Assembly: GCF_900167345.1 (NCBI RefSeq)
Contig: NZ_FUXB01000015.1
Coordinates: forward strand, 39,534 to 103,533
Direction of reading: 5' to 3'
DNA from: Vibrio cincinnatiensis DSM 19608
GTDB lineage: Bacteria; Pseudomonadota; Gammaproteobacteria; Enterobacterales; Vibrionaceae
DNA length: 64,000 nt
The position numbers and the translations under genes were made by a program. The notes beneath the pieces are model-generated. The model saw only the letters and a program-made list of their open reading frames with translations. It was not told where the DNA came from and did not search any database. Position 1 is the stretch's first letter, and every line of letters starts with the position of its first letter. This document shows positions 57,687 through 64,000 of the stretch, one piece after another.

Positions 57687-57790
57687 GTAAAGAAATAGCA
57701 TCGATTAAGTCACAGTAAAGCCATTAATCTATGCTGGTTTCATTTTGATTCGAGCCCAAACCGCTTTATTAACACTGGAGGTTATCCAAG

Positions 57791-59200
57791 ATGTCAGTAG
57801 AAAACGTACTATCGCTGATCCAAGAAAACGAAGTTAAGTTTGTTGACCTACGCTTCACAGACACAAAAGGTAAAGAGCAGCATATCTCCATTCCTGCTCA
57901 CCAAATCGATGCCGACTTCTTCGAAGAAGGAAAAATGTTCGATGGTTCATCCGTTGCTGGCTGGAAAGGTATCAATGAATCAGACATGGTAATGATGCCT
58001 GACGCGTCATCTGCTGTGCTTGACCCATTCACAGAAGACGCAACTCTCAACATCCGCTGTGACATTCTAGAGCCAGCAACGATGCAAGGTTATGATCGTG
58101 ACCCACGTTCTATCGCAAAACGTGCTGAAGATTACATGCGTTCTACCGGTATTGCGGATACCGTTCTTGTTGGGCCAGAACCTGAATTCTTCCTATTTGA
58201 TGATGTAAAATTTTCAACAGATATGTCGGGCTCTTTCTTCAAAATTGATGATGTCGAAGCTGCTTGGAACACAGGTTCCGACTATGAAGAAGGCAACAAA
58301 GGTCACCGTCCTGGCGTAAAAGGGGGTTATTTCCCAGTCGCACCCGTTGACTCTTCTCAGGATATCCGTTCAGCCATGTGTTTGATCATGGAAGAAATGG
58401 GACTAGTTGTTGAAGCACATCACCACGAGGTCGCTACAGCAGGCCAGAATGAAATCGCAACACGTTTCAATACATTGACAGCCAAAGCAGACGAAATTCA
58501 GATCTACAAATATGTCGTTCATAACGTTGCTCATGCATTTGGCAAGACAGCAACCTTCATGCCTAAACCACTGGTTGGCGATAACGGTAGTGGTATGCAC
58601 GTCCACCAATCTCTTGCAAAAGATGGTGTCAACTTATTTGCAGGCGACAAATACGGCGGTTTGTCTGAAACAGCACTTTACTATATCGGTGGTGTGATCA
58701 AACACGCTCGCGCACTGAATGCTTTCACCAACCCATCTACAAACTCTTATAAGCGCTTAGTTCCTGGATTTGAAGCTCCAGTAATGCTTGCCTACTCGGC
58801 TCGTAACCGTAGCGCCTCTATCCGTATTCCTATCGTACCCAGTGCTAAAGCTCGTCGTGTTGAAGTCCGCTTCCCCGATCCAGCCGCAAACCCATACCTA
58901 GCTTTCGCCGCTCTACTAATGGCTGGCCTTGATGGAATCAAGAATAAGATTCACCCTGGAGATGCGATGGATAAAGATCTATACGACCTTCCAGCAGAAG
59001 AAGCGGCAGAAATCCCAACCGTTTCTGAGTCTCTACAACAAGCTCTGCAGAACCTGAATGAAGATCGTGAGTTCCTCACCGCTGGTGGTGTTTTCTCTGA
59101 TGATTTCATCGATTCTTACATTAAGTTGAAGTCAAAAGACGTTGAACGTGTCAATATGGCCGTTCATCCGTTAGAGTTTGAACTGTATTACTCGGTATAA
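57791..59200 (+). CDS. glnA: Glutamine synthetase, type I
   Basis: Makes glutamine from glutamate, ammonia and ATP, the key step in ammonia assimilation. The 469 residues form the dodecameric GSI-beta type. Visible are [11 protein letters not shown], the metal-site [19 protein letters not shown] segment, the ATP loop [16 protein letters not shown], and the adenylylation site Tyr398 in LYDLPAEEA (Tyr397 in mature E. coli numbering). ATG with TGGAGG. Controlled by NtrC and sigma-54 from the upstream region. Confidence 0.98.
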   Translation: MSVENVLSLIQENEVKFVDLRFTDTKGKEQHISIPAHQIDADFFEEGKMFDGSSVAGWKGINESDMVMMPDASSAVLDPFTEDATLNIRCDILEPATMQGYDRDPRSIAKRAEDYMRSTGIADTVLVGPEPEFFLFDDVKFSTDMSGSFFKIDDVEAAWNTGSDYEEGNKGHRPGVKGGYFPVAPVDSSQDIRSAMCLIMEEMGLVVEAHHHEVATAGQNEIATRFNTLTAKADEIQIYKYVVHNVAHAFGKTATFMPKPLVGDNGSGMHVHQSLAKDGVNLFAGDKYGGLSETALYYIGGVIKHARALNAFTNPSTNSYKRLVPGFEAPVMLAYSARNRSASIRIPIVPSAKARRVEVRFPDPAANPYLAFAALLMAGLDGIKNKIHPGDAMDKDLYDLPAEEAAEIPTVSESLQQALQNLNEDREFLTAGGVFSDDFIDSYIKLKSKDVERVNMAVHPLEFELYYSV

Positions 59201-59244
59201 GTCTCACTTCGTGTAAAACACCCACTTTTTGCACAATAATTTTA

Positions 59245-59269
59245 GGCTCGCCTCGCAGGCGGGCCTTTT
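59245..59269 (+). terminator. Rho-independent terminator after glnA
   Basis: GGCTCGCCT (59245-59253), loop CGC, AGGCGGGCC (59257-59265), then TTTTC. One T-G pair in the stem. Separates glnA from the glnL side, with readthrough possible. Confidence 0.8.
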
Positions 59270-59376
59270 CTCTATTGGTGTTTAGCTCCTCTTCAATTTA
59301 ACATGATGATTACATATTAGGACTCTCTCCCGTCTTATTTCTCCCCTGACTTAACGTGCTCATATTGAGGTGAGTT

Positions 59377-59919
59377 ATGAAATGGTTTCCCATAATCTCG
59401 ATGTTGCTGACTTCCCTGTATAACTGTAATCTTTATGCTAGTAATGCGTATATCTGGGAAGATGAAAATGGTGTTATCCACTTTAGTGATTTTCCACAAA
59501 GCCCAGTCGCTCAATCAGTCTCCCTCCCTGATCATAATGCTTCAGCACCAGCCCCCAAATTTGAAGAACCAGAACCTATCGATCCCCCATCAACACAACT
59601 TGCAACCAAGAATAATAAGGCCCCTTTGCCCGATTTAAACATCGATATTATCCATCCAACTCAGGAACAAACCATTCGAAGTAACAAAGGGGAAATTCAT
59701 ATAGTGAGTCGATTGAATCGAAACTTACAGGTCAGTGAGCACTTACAGTTATTCGTCAATGGTAAACCTTATGGCGCTCCAACCACTCTTCCAGAATGGG
59801 AACTCAAAAATATTGATAGAGGCACGCATCTCTTTATGATTCAAGCGGTAGTAAACGGCAAGGTTATTGCATTATCAAAACCAGTAACGGTACATTTACA
59901 TCGAGCCTCAGTAAATTAG
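59377..59919 (+). CDS. DUF4124-domain exported protein
   Basis: A 180-residue protein with a signal peptide (about 1-22, ending CNLYA-S) and an N-terminal DUF4124 domain (about 22-60) with the family pattern YIWEDENGVIHFSDFP. A Pro-rich linker (about 60-95) is followed by a C-terminal beta-rich, Ig-like region (DIIHPTQEQTIRSNKGEIHI, LQLFVNGKPYG). A gene of this type lies between glnA and glnL in Vibrio by memory. Role unknown; perhaps periplasmic. The leader Cys17 is not in a proper lipobox. ATG with GAGGTGAG. Confidence 0.82.
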   Translation: MKWFPIISMLLTSLYNCNLYASNAYIWEDENGVIHFSDFPQSPVAQSVSLPDHNASAPAPKFEEPEPIDPPSTQLATKNNKAPLPDLNIDIIHPTQEQTIRSNKGEIHIVSRLNRNLQVSEHLQLFVNGKPYGAPTTLPEWELKNIDRGTHLFMIQAVVNGKVIALSKPVTVHLHRASVN

Positions 59920-59976
59920 CAAGTTAAGCGAGAAAATCCTCGCTAATTGGCAATCACACTTTGTCTTTATGCCCCG

Positions 59977-60004
59977 TTGCGCCATACTGGTTTAAGGTTA
60001 TGCA
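59977..60004 (+). promoter_or_regulatory. Sigma-70 promoter candidate of glnL
   Basis: TTGCGC (59977-59982), 16-base spacer, TATGCA (59999-60004). The -10 overlaps an NtrC box, the arrangement expected for repression of the minor glnL promoter. Confidence 0.45.
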
Positions 60005-60017
60005 CCAAATAGGTGCA
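60001..60017. promoter_or_regulatory. NtrC binding site at the glnL promoter
   Basis: TGCACCAAATAGGTGCA, one mismatch from TGCACCA-N3-TGGTGCA. It ends 25 bases before the glnL start and overlaps the -10, so would repress glnL-glnG when NtrC is bound. Confidence 0.75.
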
Positions 60018-60042
60018 ATCATAAATAAGAGCAAGGTGCCTT

Positions 60043-61089
60043 GTGACTGCTGAATTAAGTGCCACGATATTAAACAATATTGTAACCGCCACTTTAATGC
60101 TGGATGAAACATTATGCGTGCGTTACGCCAACCCCGCGGCTGAACAACTTTTTGCTCAAAGTGCGAAACGCATTATTGATCAACCCTTATCCAAACTTGT
60201 TCAGCATGCCTCGATGGATTTAGCACTCTTATCTCAGCCATTACAAAGCGGGCAGAGCATTACCGACAGTGATGTCACTTTTGTCGTCGATGGTAAGCCA
60301 TTAATGTTAGAAGTGACGGTCAGCCCATTATCATGGAAGAAAGAGTTAATGCTGTTGGTTGAAATGCGAAAAGTTGGCCAGCAGCGCCGCCTTACCCAAG
60401 AGCTCAACCAGCACGCACAACAACAAGCTGCGAAGCTATTGGTACGAAGCCTTGCCCATGAAATAAAAAATCCTCTGGGTGGCTTACGCGGTGCCGCTCA
60501 ACTACTTGAACGGACGCTACCAGACCAAAGTTTGACAGAATATACTCAAATCATTATCGAACAAGCTGATCGATTGAGAACACTCGTCGACCGCCTACTT
60601 GGTCCGCAAAAACCAGGTAAGAAGAAACGAGAAAACTTGCACGTCATCTTAGAAAAAGTTCGCCAACTCGTAGAGCTTGACACCAAGAACACGTTATTTA
60701 TTGAACGGGATTATGACCCAAGCCTACCTGAGTTAATGATCGATACCGATCAAATAGAACAAGCGCTACTCAATATCGTCAGTAATGCTGCACAAATTTT
60801 ATCTCAGCAGCCTCAGGGGCAAATCACACTACGCACCAGAACAGTGCACCAAGCTAACATTCATGGTCATCGCCATAAATTAGTCGCCAGAATTGAAATT
60901 ATTGATAATGGACCCGGTATTCCAGTCGAGCTACAAGATACGCTCTTTTATCCTATGGTGAGTGGTCGAGAAGGTGGTACTGGGCTTGGGTTGTCCATTT
61001 CACAAAACCTAATAGACCAACACAATGGAAAAATTGAGGTAGAAAGCTGGCCTGGAAGAACAACATTCACCATTTATTTGCCAATTTGA
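60043..61089 (+). CDS. glnL: Nitrogen sensor histidine kinase/phosphatase NtrB
   Basis: Cytoplasmic kinase that phosphorylates NtrC when nitrogen is scarce and, with PII, dephosphorylates it. The 348 residues have an N-terminal PAS domain (about 5-110), the HisKA motif RSLAHEIKNPLGG with His139 (the same number as in E. coli), the N box (LLNIVSNAAQ), DNGPGIP and GTGLGLSIS. The start is GTG at 60043 with AAGG upstream. Operon with glnG, 40 bases apart. Confidence 0.95.
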   Translation: MTAELSATILNNIVTATLMLDETLCVRYANPAAEQLFAQSAKRIIDQPLSKLVQHASMDLALLSQPLQSGQSITDSDVTFVVDGKPLMLEVTVSPLSWKKELMLLVEMRKVGQQRRLTQELNQHAQQQAAKLLVRSLAHEIKNPLGGLRGAAQLLERTLPDQSLTEYTQIIIEQADRLRTLVDRLLGPQKPGKKKRENLHVILEKVRQLVELDTKNTLFIERDYDPSLPELMIDTDQIEQALLNIVSNAAQILSQQPQGQITLRTRTVHQANIHGHRHKLVARIEIIDNGPGIPVELQDTLFYPMVSGREGGTGLGLSISQNLIDQHNGKIEVESWPGRTTFTIYLPI

Positions 61090-61129
61090 TCACCGCTAAA
61101 AGAATCGGCTGCAGTTAGGAGAGGAAAGA

Positions 61130-62533
61130 ATGAGTAAAGGATATGTCTGGGTTGTCGATGATGACAGCTCCATACGTTGGGTGATGGAAAAGACCTTATC
61201 ATCAGCCAACATAAAATGTGAAACCTTTACCGATGCTGAAAGCGTTCTCATGGCGTTAGAACGAGAAACTCCCGATGTGTTAATTTCTGATATTCGCATG
61301 CCCGGTATTGATGGTATTGAGCTACTCAATCAAGTCCATTCACGTACACCTGAGCTTCCCGTCATCATCATGACCGCTCATTCAGACCTTGATGCAGCCG
61401 TCAATGCCTATCAAAAAGGGGCTTTTGAGTACTTAGCCAAACCGTTTGATGTGGATGAAGCCGTCGCTTTAGCTGAACGGGCCATTGCCCATGGACAAGA
61501 ACAACGTAAAGAACAATCAAAACAGCAGCTACCTCCCTATAACTCACCAGAAATCATAGGGGAAGCACCAGCAATGCAAGAGGTTTTCCGAGCCATTGGC
61601 CGTCTGTCTCGCTCCTCCATTTCGGTATTAATTAATGGTGAATCGGGAACAGGGAAAGAACTGGTTGCCCATGCTTTACATCGGCATAGCCCAAGAGCTC
61701 AAAAACCTTTCATTGCGTTAAATATGGCAGCAATTCCCAAAGACTTAATTGAGTCTGAACTGTTTGGTCACGAGAAAGGAGCATTTACGGGAGCGAATAG
61801 TGTTCGACAAGGTCGATTTGAGCAAGCAAACGGTGGCACACTTTTCTTAGATGAAATCGGTGATATGCCGCTTGATATACAAACCCGCTTACTTCGTGTT
61901 TTAGCTGATGGTCAATTCTATCGTGTGGGTGGTCATTCAGCGATAAAAGTCGATGTCCGTATTGTCGCCGCCACACACCAACATCTTGAGAAACTCGTTC
62001 ATCAAGGTAAGTTTCGTGAAGATCTCTTTCATCGCCTCAATGTTATTCGCATTCAAATTCCGGCACTTCGAGAACGTCGTCAAGACATTGAAAAATTGAC
62101 GAAACACTTCCTCGCACTCGCAGCAAAAGAGCTTGGGGTTGAGATGAAAACCTTACACCCAAAAAGTATTGAGATACTGAACCGTTTAGAATGGCCGGGA
62201 AATGTCAGACAACTAGAAAATATGTGCCGCTGGCTAACGGTCATGGCAAGTGGCACAGAAGTGTTACCGAGTGATTTTCCTCCTGAACTGTTAAATGAAA
62301 GAAAACCGTTTGAGACGGAGAATGTCGTTAGCTGGAAAAAACAGTTAGAAAGTTGGGCAAAAACAGCACTAGAAGCAGGTGAAACGGAGCTCCTTACTCA
62401 TGCTCAGCCCGAATTTGAACGTATTTTGTTAGAAGCCGCTTTAAATCATACCAATGGTCATAAACAAGATGCGGCAAAAGTTTTAGGTTGGGGACGTAAT
62501 ACACTAACTCGTAAACTCAAAGAACTTTATTGA
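61130..62533 (+). CDS. glnG: Nitrogen regulator NtrC (sigma-54 activator)
   Basis: Enhancer-binding response regulator for nitrogen-limitation genes. The 467 residues have a receiver domain with Asp54 (ISDIRMPG), the AAA+ domain (about 140-375) with Walker A GESGTGKE, the sigma-54-binding GAFTGA loop (EKGAFTGAN) and Walker [12 protein letters not shown], and a Fis-type helix-turn-helix at the C-terminus ([19 protein letters not shown]). ATG with AGGAGAGG. Its binding sites appear upstream of glnA and glnL in this window. Confidence 0.97.
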   Translation: MSKGYVWVVDDDSSIRWVMEKTLSSANIKCETFTDAESVLMALERETPDVLISDIRMPGIDGIELLNQVHSRTPELPVIIMTAHSDLDAAVNAYQKGAFEYLAKPFDVDEAVALAERAIAHGQEQRKEQSKQQLPPYNSPEIIGEAPAMQEVFRAIGRLSRSSISVLINGESGTGKELVAHALHRHSPRAQKPFIALNMAAIPKDLIESELFGHEKGAFTGANSVRQGRFEQANGGTLFLDEIGDMPLDIQTRLLRVLADGQFYRVGGHSAIKVDVRIVAATHQHLEKLVHQGKFREDLFHRLNVIRIQIPALRERRQDIEKLTKHFLALAAKELGVEMKTLHPKSIEILNRLEWPGNVRQLENMCRWLTVMASGTEVLPSDFPPELLNERKPFETENVVSWKKQLESWAKTALEAGETELLTHAQPEFERILLEAALNHTNGHKQDAAKVLGWGRNTLTRKLKELY

Positions 62534-62666
62534 TGTAATATTCATCAACATAATCCGTAATGAGTAAAAAGAGAGCGGTCAAATAGTGCCATTTATCGAT
62601 AACTCATACTGACAGGGCGAATTTTGATTTTTATACTTAATACCGATTTCGACTTGGAAGAAGATA

Positions 62667-63671
62667 ATGATAACGAAAAATATCCCATTGACTGATCTAC
62701 ATCGCCATCTAGATGGAAACATCCGGACCCAAACTATTCTCGAGTTAGGTAAAGAATTCAATATAGCCCTGCCAGCTGATAATATCGAGGCATTAACACC
62801 TTACGTGCAAATAGTAGAAGCCGAACCCTCATTGGTTGCCTTTCTTGCTAAACTCGATTGGGGAGTCGCTGTATTAGGCGATCTTAATGCCTGTCGACGT
62901 GTTGCCTATGAAAATGTAGAAGATTTAGTTAACGCTCAAATCGATTATGCAGAATTACGCTTCTCTCCCTACTATATGGCGATGAAACATCAACTACCTC
63001 TTCATGGTGTCGTTGAAGCCGTTATTGATGGCGTTAAAGCTGGTATCCGCGATTTTGGTGTTTCAGTGAATTTGATCGGCATTATGAGCCGAACATTTGG
63101 CTTCCAAGCTTGTCAACACGAACTCGATGCTATCCTTAGCCAAAAGGAACACTTTGTCGCTGTAGACCTTGCTGGTGATGAGTTAGGACAACCAGGCGAT
63201 CGCTTTATCGAACATTTTACACAAGTCCGAAATGCCAATTTACACGTCACCGTTCATGCTGGAGAAGCGGCAGGTCCAGAAAGTATGTGGCAAGCAATAC
63301 AAGAGCTAGGAGCAACCCGTATAGGGCATGGAGTAAAAGCCATCCACGACCCAAAACTAATGGATTATTTAGCGAAGCATCGTATTGGTATTGAGTCATG
63401 CCTAACCTCCAACATTCAAACCAGTACGGTAGAAAGCTTGGTACAGCATCCTCTCAAGCGTTTTTTAGAGCATGGTGTAGTGGCCTGCCTCAATACCGAC
63501 GATCCTGCGGTAGAGGGCATTGAGCTTCCTTACGAGTATGAAGTCGCCGCACCTCAAGCAGGGTTGAGCCAAGAGCAGATCCATCAGGCGCAGATCAATG
63601 GTCTGGAACTGGCCTTCCTATCTGATGCAGACAAACAGGCCTTAAAAGCCAAAGTCGCTCAGTACGTATAG
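62667..63671 (+). CDS. add: Adenosine deaminase
   Basis: Converts adenosine and deoxyadenosine to inosine in purine salvage. The 334-residue TIM barrel has the zinc ligands in DLHRHLDG (His12, His14), the catalytic HAGE, the IGHG motif and the metal Asp in NTDDPAV. Spacing and length match E. coli Add. ATG at 62667 after GGAAGAAG. Stands alone with its own terminator; I checked the upstream 130 bases for an adenine riboswitch and found none. Confidence 0.96.
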   Translation: MITKNIPLTDLHRHLDGNIRTQTILELGKEFNIALPADNIEALTPYVQIVEAEPSLVAFLAKLDWGVAVLGDLNACRRVAYENVEDLVNAQIDYAELRFSPYYMAMKHQLPLHGVVEAVIDGVKAGIRDFGVSVNLIGIMSRTFGFQACQHELDAILSQKEHFVAVDLAGDELGQPGDRFIEHFTQVRNANLHVTVHAGEAAGPESMWQAIQELGATRIGHGVKAIHDPKLMDYLAKHRIGIESCLTSNIQTSTVESLVQHPLKRFLEHGVVACLNTDDPAVEGIELPYEYEVAAPQAGLSQEQIHQAQINGLELAFLSDADKQALKAKVAQYV

Positions 63672-63694
63672 TTTAAAGAACCGCTCATTTTCAG

Positions 63695-63721
63695 AGCCGA
63701 TGCCTAGCATCGGCTTTTTTA
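63695..63721 (+). terminator. Rho-independent terminator after add
   Basis: AGCCGATGC (63695-63703), loop CTA, GCATCGGCT (63707-63715), then TTTTT. The core GATGCCTAGCATC is the same as in the nfuA terminator. Confidence 0.93.
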
Positions 63722-63934
63722 TTACCGGTCACCCTATAGCCACTTCGTCGCCAATCGCAAAACTTCATAATCGCCGTCTAAAATGACCTCTACCCCTCAA
63801 ATAACAAAGCAAAAAAGCACAGAAAAGCCAAGAGAATAAGAGAAAGAGCTAGAATGAACGTCGTACGTAGAATAGATAAATAAGATAGTTCTGAGATGAA
63901 TAATGATCCAGTGGAGAATTTTTCCCTCAGACAG

Positions 63935-63965
63935 CAAAAAATCCCTAGTATCGCTACTAGGGATT
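63935..63965 (-). terminator. Rho-independent terminator after the tRNA-Asp gene
   Basis: Minus strand: AATCCCTAGTA (63965-63955), loop GCGA, TACTAGGGATT (63950-63940), then TTTTT. It starts nine bases after the tRNA CCA end. No gene is seen between 63722 and here. Confidence 0.9.
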
Positions 63966-63973
63966 CATGTCAG

Positions 63974-64000
63974 TGGCGGAGCGGACGGGACTCGAACCCG
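63974..64000 (-). tRNA. tRNA-Asp, 3' part only (cut by the window edge)
   Basis: The last 27 bases, read on the minus strand, are a tRNA 3' end: T-arm CGGG-TTCGAGT-CCCG, acceptor strand CCGCTCC, discriminator G and encoded CCA. The implied 5' acceptor strand GGAGCGG, the discriminator G and the T-arm match tRNA-Asp of gammaproteobacteria. The anticodon is beyond the edge. In Vibrionaceae and E. coli such a tRNA-Asp often closes an rRNA operon. Confidence 0.8.

Noticed and set aside
62534..62666. Possible adenine riboswitch before add, because add of V. vulnificus has a well-known one.
   Set aside because: The conserved aptamer core (TATAA...TACC...TATG blocks) is absent; CATAATCC at 62550-62557 is the only resemblance.

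Overview
The window reads as a continuous piece of a gammaproteobacterial main chromosome, almost certainly from the family Vibrionaceae. Supporting this are a complete gspC-N (eps) type II secretion operon beside hslR-hslO-pckA, the glnA-glnL-glnG block followed by add, the gmk-rpoZ-spoT-trmH-recG string, and an SLC5 symporter pair of the VC_2705 type beside nhaP2 and an orphan NarL-type regulator. From memory, most of the order matches one end of Vibrio cholerae chromosome I (about VC2701 to VC2751). I cannot assign a species.

Layout. 0-12 kb: 3' truncated pdxY, dsbD, a surface-type pullulanase lipoprotein, a response regulator (CrbR type), the K+/H+ antiporter nhaP2, a two-subunit Na+/solute symporter, and yhhQ, which has a preQ1-I riboswitch and a PurR box. 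12-20 kb: gmk, rpoZ, spoT, trmH, recG and the xanthine permease xanP, which has a PurR box over its promoter. 20-28 kb: ompR-envZ and a full gluconate/Entner-Doudoroff cluster (gntT-eda, gntK-edd, gntR) with tandem GntR operators and a CRP site. 28-36 kb: greB, an unknown membrane protein, tex, an unknown 156-residue gene with a flagellar sigma-28 promoter, bioH, comF/gntX, nfuA, nudE, cysQ. 36-47.5 kb: twelve overlapping gsp genes. 47.5-57 kb: hslR-hslO with a sigma-32-like promoter, pckA, an AsmA-like protein, yiiD, dtd, yihY, typA. 57-64 kb: glnA with a sigma-54 promoter and an NtrC site cluster, a DUF4124 protein, glnL-glnG, add, and the 3' end of a minus-strand tRNA-Asp at the window edge.

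How the parts work together. Nitrogen control is self-contained: NtrB/NtrC (glnL/glnG) act on glnA through sigma-54, and an NtrC box covers the glnL promoter. Gluconate taken up by GntT is phosphorylated by GntK and split through Edd and Eda to pyruvate and glyceraldehyde-3-phosphate, under GntR and probably CRP. The type II secretion system could carry the pullulanase lipoprotein to the cell surface. Purine-linked transporters (yhhQ, xanP) share PurR-like boxes and an identical 14-base promoter core.

Most of the window is core genome. I saw no prophage, transposon, integron, CRISPR array or defence island, and no wholly new system. The most interesting material is regulatory: the preQ1 switch, the sigma-28 promoter on an unknown gene, the NtrC half-site array, and an 84-base extragenic palindrome.
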